Below are positions 27,353 through 35,604 of a DNA stretch of 64,000 nt, piece after piece; position 1 is the stretch's first letter, and every line of letters starts with the position of its first letter. Below the pieces are notes generated by a model, which was not told where the DNA came from, searched no databases, and saw only the letters and a list, made by a program, of their open reading frames with translations. Made by a program: the position numbers and the translations under genes. This DNA comes from Gimesia chilikensis (GTDB lineage Bacteria > Planctomycetota > Planctomycetia > Planctomycetales > Planctomycetaceae). The stretch is taken from NCBI RefSeq assembly GCF_007744075.1, contig NZ_CP036266.1, forward strand, positions 3,767,748 through 3,831,747, read 5' to 3'.

Positions 27353-28033
27353 TTACTTTTTGTCGCTTGTTTTGGACTTGGTTTTCTTGAGATTTCGCTT
27401 AATGCGTTTCAGCTCGTCATCGACGAGCTGGTCCCGGTTCTGTTCCATCTCGGAGATGGATTTCTCCAGTTTCTGCAGACGCTTCTCTGCGGATTTCTTT
27501 TCGTGCTGTAACAGTTCCAGCTGCAGATCCACGCGCTGCTTCAAAAGTGATTTGAGTTCCGCCTGGTCTGCATCGCTCCCCTTGATCGAAACCCGGGCCG
27601 CCAGCAGACGAATGCGGGAATCGACTTCCCAGCGTTCGAGTGTCAGGCGATAGCGTTCGCCATCCCGATGTTTGAACCGTTCGAGACGGGTCAGCGTTGT
27701 ATCCAGGTCACGGACAGCCCGACGGTATTCGCGGGGACGATGTTTTTTGAGTCGTTCGATCAGTTCGGCCAGCTCGGGGTGATGCGAGCGGGCAAACTCC
27801 AGCGCCTGTTTTTCACGCTCCGGGGAGAGTGCACCAGCATTTTTTGGTTCTTTCCGGGCACCGTCTGCTTTGTCCCCTGCTTTCTTCGATGCTTCTTTGG
27901 AAACATTGACGGTGGCCGAGGCCCGGGGATCTTCCGCGGAGAGCGTACTGCCGGTGATCAGGGTCAGGCAAAACAGACAGACCCAGGTCAGGAGCGGACA
28001 TTGATCGACGGTGAAACGGTTCATACTTCGCAT
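27353..28033 (-). CDS. Exported coiled-coil protein of unknown function
   Basis: 226 residues from ATG 28033. A signal peptide (WVCLFCLTLITGSTLSAED) leads into a Lys/Glu/Arg-rich helical protein with long heptad-like stretches (LLKQRVDLQLELLQHEKKSA, RLQKLEKSISEMEQNRDQL). No enzyme motif is visible. The frame also has a TTG at 28039 overlapping the anti-sigma stop codon; coupling would be possible from either start. It lies between the anti-sigma gene and the DUF1549/DUF1553 gene, a slot where planctomycete ECF modules often carry small helical proteins. Confidence 0.65.
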   Translation of the reverse strand: MRSMNRFTVDQCPLLTWVCLFCLTLITGSTLSAEDPRASATVNVSKEASKKAGDKADGARKEPKNAGALSPEREKQALEFARSHHPELAELIERLKKHRPREYRRAVRDLDTTLTRLERFKHRDGERYRLTLERWEVDSRIRLLAARVSIKGSDADQAELKSLLKQRVDLQLELLQHEKKSAEKRLQKLEKSISEMEQNRDQLVDDELKRIKRNLKKTKSKTSDKK

Positions 28034-28035
28034 GC

Positions 28036-28617
28036 TCAATTGACGCTTTCTTCCGGAAGTGATACAGCCGTGTAGAGCCAGTCCGGAACTTCCAGGGACT
28101 GGTTGTCAGCGAGCACATTCTGTTGATCGCTGAATTCAACCGTTTCCGTATTCATGTTCGAGGTGAGTGCGACGTTGCTTTCCTGGGAAGACTCAGCCCA
28201 GAGGCTCAGCAAATATTCGGCATCTTCAGTAGAAGGTTCGGTCTGAGCGGTGGGGATTGTGGGGGTGTCCGTAGTGCCAGTCGATTTGAACAGACTGGGA
28301 ACCAGCAACGCTACAGCGGCGGCGGTGGTCAGCAGTCCCCAGAAGGCCCAACGGGTAGTTGAGGTCGTTTCCGGCTGTTGAGCAGCAGCGACTGTCTCCT
28401 GCGCGACAGATTGGGACGCGATGGACTTCAGACCGGCAACCAGCTGAGTGGCATGGGCCAGTGCTTCGCGGGCAGACTGCTTTTCGGCCAGCAGGGATTC
28501 GAACTGCAGGCACTCCTGCTCCGAAAGCTCATTGGCCACGTATTGAAACGCCAGCCATTCCAGGTCGCCGGTTTGATCTGCATCCAAATTGTCAGGTGAA
28601 TTATTCATAGCGGTCAT
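28036..28617 (-). CDS. Probable membrane-anchored anti-sigma factor
   Basis: 193 residues: an acidic N-terminal helical domain (WLAFQYVANELSEQECLQFE), which resembles the anti-sigma domain but lacks the HxxxCxxC zinc motif, then one membrane helix (WAFWGLLTTAAAVALLVPSL) and a Ser/Thr-rich outer part. It starts 26 bases downstream of the ECF sigma gene. ATG codons at 28617 and 28608 are both possible starts. An anti-sigma role is inferred from position and topology. Confidence 0.75.
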   Translation of the reverse strand: MTAMNNSPDNLDADQTGDLEWLAFQYVANELSEQECLQFESLLAEKQSAREALAHATQLVAGLKSIASQSVAQETVAAAQQPETTSTTRWAFWGLLTTAAAVALLVPSLFKSTGTTDTPTIPTAQTEPSTEDAEYLLSLWAESSQESNVALTSNMNTETVEFSDQQNVLADNQSLEVPDWLYTAVSLPEESVN

Positions 28618-28643
28618 CTTAAACAGTGGCGGACAAGTGAGAC

Positions 28644-29177
28644 TCAGGAATCATCTGAAGGTGAGTTCAATTGCCGGGACAGTGTTTGAATCGCGAGCCT
28701 CATTCTGGTGAGCACAGTTCCCAAAGGAATCTCCTGTTCTTCCGAGATCTCTTTGAAAGTCTTGTTATCGTAAATCCGGGCGATGACAATCACCCGCTGG
28801 TTGTCTGGCAGGCTTTCAAGGGCCTGTCGGATCTGTTCCTGGTTTTCGTGATCCAGAAGTCGCTGATCTGGTGCCTCGTCCCAGAACTGGCTGGTCATCT
28901 GGCTGAGATCGTTCAGTGACTTCCTGTGGACTTTATCGCGACGGATAAGGGCCATCGCTTCATGGTAGGCGACACGAAACAACCAGCCCTTGCGGGTCTC
29001 TTCCCGAGACTGACCTCCTGACTGGAGTGCTTTGGAAAAGGTAAGCTGGAATGCTTCATCTGCCAGATCATGGTTGCGGAGCATACCCGTCAAAAAAGCG
29101 CGCAATTCGCCTGCATGAGTCTCAAACAGTTGATGGACGATCTCGGGGGCGAGCTTGCCATCGTTACCGGTGGCCAA
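28644..29177 (-). CDS. ECF-family RNA polymerase sigma factor
   Basis: 177 residues, region sigma2 (about 10-80; LADEAFQLTFSKAL, GWLFRVAYHEAMALIRRD) and sigma4 (about 115-170; LESLPDNQRVIVIARIYDNK, FKEISEEQEIPLGTVLTRM). The start is TTG at 29177: an in-frame stop lies just upstream, a GGGAG ribosome site is well placed, and the next ATG would remove half of sigma2. It heads a six-gene unit. An inverted repeat lies about 80 bases upstream. Confidence 0.93.
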   Translation of the reverse strand: MATGNDGKLAPEIVHQLFETHAGELRAFLTGMLRNHDLADEAFQLTFSKALQSGGQSREETRKGWLFRVAYHEAMALIRRDKVHRKSLNDLSQMTSQFWDEAPDQRLLDHENQEQIRQALESLPDNQRVIVIARIYDNKTFKEISEEQEIPLGTVLTRMRLAIQTLSRQLNSPSDDS

Positions 29178-29497
29178 TATCTACTCCCGTTTACATAACA
29201 AAACCACGGCTTTTAGTAACAACGATGCACGAGCAGGCGGATTTATTTTCAGAATCTCGAATAATTCTGAAAGATCCACAAAGAATACTGAGAAGACATA
29301 AGTCCCAATGTGGCAGGTGGATAGGGGTGATTTGTCTGTCCCATGGCGGATTATTTATCCGTCAGAATACTCCGCTTTCACGAGAGATGCAAAATAAATT
29401 CGCGGTTTCTGAGGCCTGGTGAGAGGGACAGCATTGAGTATCAGTCAGGGCGTGACAGTAGACAGTGAGGTCTGGCGGGAAGAAATGTGCAGTGTTT
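29178..29497. other. Intergenic control region upstream of the ECF sigma gene
   Basis: 320 bases between the ECF gene start and the stop of the cysteine-rich hydrolase gene, both on the minus strand. It contains the inverted repeat at 29247-29272. No reliable -35/-10 pair and no RNA gene were recognised. Confidence 0.4.
29247..29272. promoter_or_regulatory. Perfect inverted repeat upstream of the ECF sigma operon, candidate operator
   Basis: tttcagaat (29247-29255), spacer of 8, attctgaaa (29264-29272): nine paired bases per arm with no mismatch. It is centred about 82 bases upstream of the TTG start of the sigma factor gene. Confidence 0.55.
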
Positions 29498-30535
29498 TCA
29501 GTTGCTGAAATAGATGGCCGGCACAATGGCTTCCGCAATTTGTGGGTGGCTGTAGTAGTTAGGGAACATGTGGCCTCCCCCAACACACTGTGAGACATCG
29601 ATATCGTGGACGCGGTTGACGTCATCTCCCAGTTTACGACGGTCCAGCCAGGTAAAGCCGGTCTTGGCAAGCGCCCGTCGCGAGATCGGCGCGAGCACTG
29701 GATAGAACCGCAGAATCCGGTCCTTATGGTTTCTCAGGTTGACCAGGCAGTCAGTACAGTTCAATCCGCAGCCATAACGATCACCGGGGTTTAGCCAGTT
29801 GTGATTGATCGCCGCAGCGGCAAAGACGACGCGGAAGTGCCGACAATGGCAGCAGATCTCTAGTCCACAATCCTGCAGGGAAACTCCCTGAATCGATCCC
29901 CCGCCAATCAGGTGCATTGTAGAAGCGACCACCCGGGCACCGTGACTGTGACCCAGCAGGCTGATCGGATGGTGAGGCGGCAGTTCGGCGATCAGTCGAG
30001 AAACATAGAAACCGTTATACTCGGCCCGTTTCCCCAGGATATTGACATCGACGGGAACAATCTTCGTCGGTGTATCATCGCTGGGCCAGGTAAAGAAGAT
30101 CACGTTTAAAGGCAGGTGCGGGGCCGCATTCCTCAGCCAGAGATACGTATTATAAGAATCGAGGAGTATACTCTCCCATTTGACGAAACTCCCATGCACC
30201 ATAATGCAGATAGGGGCATTCGGATCCAGGGACTGCAGCAGACTCTCCATCGACTGAGTAGAAACCCTCCCGGCTTCGTCTGAGTGATAGACTTCAAAAT
30301 CGCAGCAGGGACAGCAGCACTTGCTCTTTTGCATACAGCAACGCGAACTGACGACCCAGTAATTGATCTCTGGAACGCAGGAGGTGCAATCCGGGGTATT
30401 CACGCATTGTCCCGGCTCCTGGTCGCAGCCCGGTGCAGGAGGCACCCCCTGACCAAATACGGGAGCGACAAACAGCAGTAGACAACAGAAGATACCCGCC
30501 TTGAGGTGCATGGATTGAGTTTGCAGTAAATTCAT
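29498..30535 (-). CDS. Exported alpha/beta hydrolase with a cysteine-rich N-terminal region
   Basis: 345 residues. A signal peptide (AGIFCCLLLFVAPVFGQG) is followed by a segment with 13 cysteines, including CTSC, SRCCMQKSKCCCPCC. The hydrolase core starts near residue 105 (APICIMVHGSFVKW, oxyanion region) and has the nucleophile elbow GHSHGARVV; a late histidine in VGGGHMFPNY may complete the triad. It resembles the alpha/beta hydrolases of the DUF900 kind. Substrate unknown. The mid-region carries further cysteines (CHCRHF, CGLNCTDC), so disulfide stabilisation or metal binding is possible. Confidence 0.75.
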   Translation of the reverse strand: MNLLQTQSMHLKAGIFCCLLLFVAPVFGQGVPPAPGCDQEPGQCVNTPDCTSCVPEINYWVVSSRCCMQKSKCCCPCCDFEVYHSDEAGRVSTQSMESLLQSLDPNAPICIMVHGSFVKWESILLDSYNTYLWLRNAAPHLPLNVIFFTWPSDDTPTKIVPVDVNILGKRAEYNGFYVSRLIAELPPHHPISLLGHSHGARVVASTMHLIGGGSIQGVSLQDCGLEICCHCRHFRVVFAAAAINHNWLNPGDRYGCGLNCTDCLVNLRNHKDRILRFYPVLAPISRRALAKTGFTWLDRRKLGDDVNRVHDIDVSQCVGGGHMFPNYYSHPQIAEAIVPAIYFSN

Positions 30536-30834
30536 GGGCCCGGTTTATGAAATTCAATGGATGAGGGGGTGTCATCGTCTCACATGCAGCGCGCACTGTC
30601 TGAGGTAATTTCCCGTAAGTGCTTATAGAGGGGTATCGGTAATCGCCGGGACTCTTTAGCGCGATTTAATACAAACTCCGGTTCTGCCGACGCCGGGAAG
30701 ATATTTTGCGAAAATGAAGCCGAGGGGGAGAATTGTGCTCAAGTACTGTCGTTCTGGTGTGTGGTCGGACCGGTCACCTGAGGGAGAAATGTTCCTGCTT
30801 CCTGGAAAGAAATGGTGCCAGTCTTCCGGGGGCG
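30536..30834. other. Intergenic stretch with no recognised gene
   Basis: 299 bases between the hydrolase start and the nitrate reductase stop. Short open frames are present but look like chance. The hydrolase promoter is presumably here; I see no clear hairpin with a T-tract ending the nitrate operon. Confidence 0.3.
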
Positions 30835-33042
30835 TCACTCATTAATAATTCGCACAGCACAACATTTATAGGAAGGCTGACTGGAGTGCGGGTCGAAGAC
30901 GGCATCGGTCAACTGGTTGGTCTCTTCATAATGCATGGGGATGAAAAGCTGTCCCGGTTGGACCGACTGGGTAATAAACGCGCGAGCTTTCAGACGACCG
31001 CGTTGTGACTCCACAAAGATCAGGTCATTGGGTTGAACGGAGTGCTTCTGCGCATCCTCCGGATTGATCTCAACATAGATTCGATTGGGATACAGCTTCC
31101 GCAAGACATCGGAATTCCGTGTGCGGGTCTGTGTGTGCCACTGGGAGGCAGTGCCCCGTCCCGTCAATAAGACGAAGGGATACTGTTCGCTGGGCGCTTC
31201 CGGCATCCTGGTCGGTTCAGAAAAGACAAACCGCGCCCGACCATTCTCGTGAAAGTAGCGACCATCCTCGAACAGTCTGCGTTGCTGTTGTGGTGGTTCT
31301 GTTTCACTGGCTGCAAACGGCCACTGGATTCCCCCCTGCTCTTCGATGGCGGTATAGTCTTCGATCCCGGAGAAATCACAGGCCTGGCCGGCACTCAGCT
31401 TTTTCATCAACTGGAAAACTTCCGCGGGAGAACTCCACTGCGAGAACATCTCACCACAGCCCCAGTACTGGGCGATCAGTTTGAAGATAGAGAAATCAGA
31501 CAACGCCTGTCCTGGTGCCCGCTTGATGCGTTTGACCCGACCGATGCGACGTTCTGCGTTAATGAAGGTCCCCTCTTTCTCGCCCCAGCCTGCTGCGGGC
31601 AGGATCAGGTCGGCATGGCGCGCCGTTTCGGTGGTGTGATACATATCCTGTACTACCAGGAAATCGAGCCGGTCCAGAATGTCGCGGGCCTGTCCCTGGT
31701 TGATCCAGGAATGCGCGGGGTTCGTGCAGATGACCCACAGGCCTTTGATTTTACCCGCCAGAATCCCTTCCATGATCTTATGGTAAGGCAGACTGTTCTC
31801 AGCGGGAATCCGATCCACGGGAATGTCAAGAATATCAGCCACCTTCGCCCGATGGCGGTCATTCAGGAAATCGTGACCACCCAGCAGGTTGGTTGTATTA
31901 CTGAAAAGACGCGATCCCATCGCATTGCATTGACCGGTAATCGAATTAGGACCAGTTCCGGGCCGACCGATGTTTCCCGTCATCAATGCCAGGTTGATGA
32001 TCGCCTGGGCGGTGCGTACTCCCTGGTAACTCTGATTGACCCCCATAGTCCACCAGAACGATACCCGTTTGCCTGTGTGAATCAGTTCGACCAGCTGTTC
32101 GATCTTTTCCTGGCTGACGTCGGTTTCTGTTGTGATACGTTCTAATGGATAATCGCGCACATGGGCTTTGAAATCGTCGAAGTCTTCCGTATGTTCGCGC
32201 ACGTAGTCCGCGTCGACATAGCCCTTCTGAATCAGCAACTGGGCAATCCCGTAAAACAGAGGCATGTCTGACTTGGGTGCGATCTGCAGATGCAATGTCG
32301 ACTGCATCGCGGTTTCCGTCTTCCGCGGGTCGACAACAACGATCTGCGGCGAATGGGGGTTCCGCATCACACGTTCCCACATGATCGGATGCGCGATACA
32401 GGGATTCGCGCCCACAAAAACCAGTACGTCTGATTCTTCGAGGTCCTGGTAAGTGAATGGTGGTGCATCGAAGCCGAAGGACTGCTTATAGGCGGTCACC
32501 GCGGAAGCCATGCACTGACGCGTATTGCCGTCTCCATGTACCATGCCCATCCCAAATTTGGCCAGCGCGCCCAGGAAAGCCATTTCCTCGGTGACCATCT
32601 GACCGGTACTCAGGAACGCGACCGATTCATCGCCATGCTTTTCCTGGATGGCTTTGAACTTACTGGTAAACAGGCTCAGTGCGGAATCCCAGTCGACCGG
32701 TTCCCAGTGATTGGGGGACTTTTTCACCAGCGGACTGACGGCCCGATCCGGCGAATCAAGTACCGACAGTGCTTCCCAGCCTTTGGGACAGGCCATGCCC
32801 AGGTTGACAGGATATTCGGTCGTGGGACTGATGCAGACCCCTTCGCCGTTTTTCAGATGAATATTCAGATTACATCCGGTGCCGCAGAAGCCACAGACCA
32901 TTTGAGTAGTCGCATCGGGTAAGTTTTTCTCAGGGACTTTGCCCAGACCGAAGCCGCCGGGTGAGAGCAGTAATTCCCGGGTGAGATGGCCCTCTTTCTG
33001 ATGAATCAGAGAGCTTAATTTTGATTGATCGATTATCGACAT
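30835..33042 (-). CDS. nasA: Molybdopterin nitrate reductase, assimilatory type
   Basis: 735 residues. The N-terminal [4Fe-4S] site is [15 protein letters not shown] with a later cysteine in [11 protein letters not shown]. The molybdenum ligand cysteine lies in [16 protein letters not shown], as in NapA/NasA. The C-terminal molybdopterin dinucleotide-binding domain contains [19 protein letters not shown] and [18 protein letters not shown]. The length fits NasA without the extra C-terminal BFD-type [2Fe-2S] domain found in some NasA. It has no Tat signal, so it should be cytoplasmic. It is the last gene of the operon, 27 bases after the ferredoxin/anchor gene, which likely feeds it electrons. 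Confidence 0.9.
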   Translation of the reverse strand: MSIIDQSKLSSLIHQKEGHLTRELLLSPGGFGLGKVPEKNLPDATTQMVCGFCGTGCNLNIHLKNGEGVCISPTTEYPVNLGMACPKGWEALSVLDSPDRAVSPLVKKSPNHWEPVDWDSALSLFTSKFKAIQEKHGDESVAFLSTGQMVTEEMAFLGALAKFGMGMVHGDGNTRQCMASAVTAYKQSFGFDAPPFTYQDLEESDVLVFVGANPCIAHPIMWERVMRNPHSPQIVVVDPRKTETAMQSTLHLQIAPKSDMPLFYGIAQLLIQKGYVDADYVREHTEDFDDFKAHVRDYPLERITTETDVSQEKIEQLVELIHTGKRVSFWWTMGVNQSYQGVRTAQAIINLALMTGNIGRPGTGPNSITGQCNAMGSRLFSNTTNLLGGHDFLNDRHRAKVADILDIPVDRIPAENSLPYHKIMEGILAGKIKGLWVICTNPAHSWINQGQARDILDRLDFLVVQDMYHTTETARHADLILPAAGWGEKEGTFINAERRIGRVKRIKRAPGQALSDFSIFKLIAQYWGCGEMFSQWSSPAEVFQLMKKLSAGQACDFSGIEDYTAIEEQGGIQWPFAASETEPPQQQRRLFEDGRYFHENGRARFVFSEPTRMPEAPSEQYPFVLLTGRGTASQWHTQTRTRNSDVLRKLYPNRIYVEINPEDAQKHSVQPNDLIFVESQRGRLKARAFITQSVQPGQLFIPMHYEETNQLTDAVFDPHSSQPSYKCCAVRIINE

Positions 33043-33069
33043 CGAAACACCGAGTCCTGTCCGAGTAAT

Positions 33070-34815
33070 TTAGTGGATCACACCAGGCATGCGGGGAGCG
33101 GCTACCGCAGAGAAGAACAGATAACGTTCCAGGAGTTCACCAGCTAAACAGGCTATGAATAAAATACTAACAATAAGGAATAAAGTCAGGTTCTGAACCG
33201 GTTGCGTCTGTTGGTTCAGCAGAAACAGAGGCATCAGGATGCCTCCTAAAATACCGCAGGCAAAACGGGCCAACGTCACGCTGGAGAGTTCCCCACTCAT
33301 CAGCAACGCAGAACGTTTCAAAGGCGAGTTCTGACGCCGCAGCAGATACCGGAAGATAGAAGTCTCAAATCCCAGTTTGAGCACGGTCGTCACGATCAGC
33401 GCTTTGGAGAGAATCGGGCCGGCCTGTGCCAGCAGCAGATTGGTCGCGGCAGAATTGACTGTCAGATTCAAGGCGAAAATGACCACCCACGTGGAGGCAA
33501 TCCCCAGCAGCGCTGCGGTGAGCACAAACTTGGTTGTGGTGGCTTCGAAACTCCAGAATTCACGTTTGGTAAAGACATAGATCATGATGGAGCAGAAGAT
33601 CCCAACTGCACCCAGGGCACTGACCAGCCAGCCTGCGGCAGGTTGCCAGACCTGCCAACTGGGTAACAGTGATCCGGCAAACCAGGTCAGGCCGGCATAG
33701 ACCTGCGCCGCACCGGCAAACACACCAAAGGCCAGGATTTCCCGGCTCAACCAGGAATGCTTGAGTCCGAGAATACCACGGAAGGCATACAAAGGACGCC
33801 CCAGGTGCAACGTGGAAGCCCCCAGTGCCAGCAAACCAAAGAGTAAGGCTGTCGTCGCTGAGAGGCGTACCATCACTGATGTGGTCTCAGCACTGAGAAA
33901 GTACTCCAGCACGGAGCCGGTGAAAAAGGCACCAACGGACAGCTGTGTCAGCACCAGCATGATCACCAGAGGGAAATGTGCATGTTGTGGACGGGCAGAA
34001 TAATAGTCGGCCGGCAGCGTATTCCGCGGGAACGGCTTACGTGATTTATAGGTGGTAGTGGGATACGTGTGCTGAGGATCGGGGGCTGCGGGAAGAAATG
34101 TGTTGATTTCCGAGTCAGCCAGAACCTGTTCTTTATTGACGATATCAATCGAAATCGCCTGGTGCGGACAGGCCTGCACACAGGCCGGAGCTTCGCCGTC
34201 TGTCAACCGCTGACTGCACATGTCGCATTTGCGGACAATCCCCTTCTGGCTGTGATACTTGGGCACATCGTAGGGACAGGCCAGTGTGCAGTATTGGCAG
34301 CCGAAGCATTGATCGTCGAGATGTTTCACAATTCCCGTGATGGGATCTTTTTCATACGCATTCACCGGACAGGCCTGCATGCAGCCAGGGTCCAGGCAGT
34401 GATGACAGGCGGTGGTGACGTGCTGGTAAATCGGGTCCTGGCTGGTCCCACCGATCAACAGACCCACGTCGCGCCAGGTTTCATTTTCATCCAGCCCATT
34501 CATTGAGTGGCAGGCGGTGACACAGGCTTTGCATCCCGAACAGCGATCAAGGTCGACCTGAAATGCATACTGTTCGCCGGACTGTGGTGATTTGGAAGGA
34601 ATCAGATCCGCATAGTAACGCGACTGAGCCGGGAGGGCTTCTGCTTCATACTGACGGGCAAATTCGTCGACGGCGGTCAGAGTCTGTTGCTCTTCCAGCA
34701 ACAGTGAAATCAGGTCGAATTCCTGATGACAGGTCGCTGTTCCCTGTGAAGCCGAGTTGTTCCCATCCAGAGGCGCGTCTGAACCGGTGTTTTGTTCGTC
34801 GAAGTTGAAGCTCAT
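33070..34815 (-). CDS. Four-cluster ferredoxin fused to a DmsC-like membrane anchor
   Basis: 581 residues. Residues about 75-235 are a DmsB/NrfC-type ferredoxin with four cysteine sets: CSGCKACVTACH, CHHCLDPGCMQACP, CFGCQYCTLACPYD and CDMC...CVQACPHQ. From about 285 onward there are eight hydrophobic helices of the DmsC type (for example FPLVIMLVLTQLSVGAFFTG). DmsC-like anchors oxidise quinol in dimethylsulfoxide reductase-like enzymes. The nearest catalytic partner is the nitrate reductase just downstream, so the fusion may pass electrons from the quinone pool to nitrate reduction in the cytoplasm. No signal peptide is visible. Start ATG 34815 lies 3 bases beyond the preceding gene. Confidence 0.85.
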   Translation of the reverse strand: MSFNFDEQNTGSDAPLDGNNSASQGTATCHQEFDLISLLLEEQQTLTAVDEFARQYEAEALPAQSRYYADLIPSKSPQSGEQYAFQVDLDRCSGCKACVTACHSMNGLDENETWRDVGLLIGGTSQDPIYQHVTTACHHCLDPGCMQACPVNAYEKDPITGIVKHLDDQCFGCQYCTLACPYDVPKYHSQKGIVRKCDMCSQRLTDGEAPACVQACPHQAISIDIVNKEQVLADSEINTFLPAAPDPQHTYPTTTYKSRKPFPRNTLPADYYSARPQHAHFPLVIMLVLTQLSVGAFFTGSVLEYFLSAETTSVMVRLSATTALLFGLLALGASTLHLGRPLYAFRGILGLKHSWLSREILAFGVFAGAAQVYAGLTWFAGSLLPSWQVWQPAAGWLVSALGAVGIFCSIMIYVFTKREFWSFEATTTKFVLTAALLGIASTWVVIFALNLTVNSAATNLLLAQAGPILSKALIVTTVLKLGFETSIFRYLLRRQNSPLKRSALLMSGELSSVTLARFACGILGGILMPLFLLNQQTQPVQNLTLFLIVSILFIACLAGELLERYLFFSAVAAPRMPGVIH

Positions 34816-34818
34816 GAG

Positions 34819-35589
34819 TTAACTGTTTTTTCGTTTTTTATGGAATTGCTCGCTGTGAATCAGCTCCGCCGGGGCTCCCATTTCCTCAAGATGCTCCTGG
34901 AATTCCTGATTGAAATTCCGGGGGCCACACAAAAAGAAACGGCAGCTGGGAATCTGAGGAATTCGGGAAATGATGAAATCGAAGTTGAGATGCCCGCAGT
35001 AACCCATCCAGTGGGGGACCGGCTGTGAAAGTGTCAGGAAGTAATGAAAACCCGGTAACTGGGTGATGAGTCGACGTGTTTCCTGGTCAAAGATGACATC
35101 CCGATGTGTACGCGCACCGTAAAACAGGTAGCAGGACCTGTTCTCCTGCAAATCATTCAGATAGCGGACGATGCTCATCATGGGAGTAATTCCGATTCCG
35201 GCACAGAGCAGAATCAATGGCTCGGTGTGGTGTTCCGGATCATAATAAAACTGGCCCAGCGGTCCTTTCAGCCGAAGCTGACTGCCACGCTGTACCTGTT
35301 CGAAAAAGTAATTGCTGGCCTCCCCTTTTCGGTTGCGTTTGATCGTCAGGTCAATTCGTTCTGGACGCAAAGGTGAAGAACTGATGGAAAAACTCCGCCA
35401 GACTTCTTTGCCCCGGATATCCAGGCAGACCTTGATAAACATTCCCGGTTTGTGAACCGGCAGTTGGCCCTGCAGGTTGTCCAGACGAAAGGTGCAGACA
35501 TCCTCGGCTTCCTGAATCACATCACAGACAGAAAGGGTTACCAGTGTTTCGTTTTGTTTTCGTTCGTCTTCCGGCTTCGATAAGATCAT
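34819..35589 (-). CDS. FAD/NAD(P)-binding ferredoxin reductase-type oxidoreductase
   Basis: 256 residues. The FAD-binding beta-barrel has WRSFSISSSPLRPE (the RxYS-type motif, with F in place of Y) and GEASNYFFEQVQRGSQLRLKG split across two motifs. The NAD(P) domain has ILLCAGIGITPMMSIVRYL and FFLCGPRNFNQEF. There is no [2Fe-2S] domain, so it probably exchanges electrons with a separate carrier, plausibly the ferredoxin encoded immediately downstream. Its place between nirBD and nasA points to supplying reductant for nitrate or nitrite reduction. Confidence 0.87.
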   Translation of the reverse strand: MILSKPEDERKQNETLVTLSVCDVIQEAEDVCTFRLDNLQGQLPVHKPGMFIKVCLDIRGKEVWRSFSISSSPLRPERIDLTIKRNRKGEASNYFFEQVQRGSQLRLKGPLGQFYYDPEHHTEPLILLCAGIGITPMMSIVRYLNDLQENRSCYLFYGARTHRDVIFDQETRRLITQLPGFHYFLTLSQPVPHWMGYCGHLNFDFIISRIPQIPSCRFFLCGPRNFNQEFQEHLEEMGAPAELIHSEQFHKKRKNS

Positions 35590-35604
35590 TTCTTAAACCT
35601 GTGC

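Noticed and set aside
30656-30838. 60-residue minus frame upstream of the hydrolase gene
   Set aside because: It overlaps the nitrate reductase stop region and has no recognisable composition.
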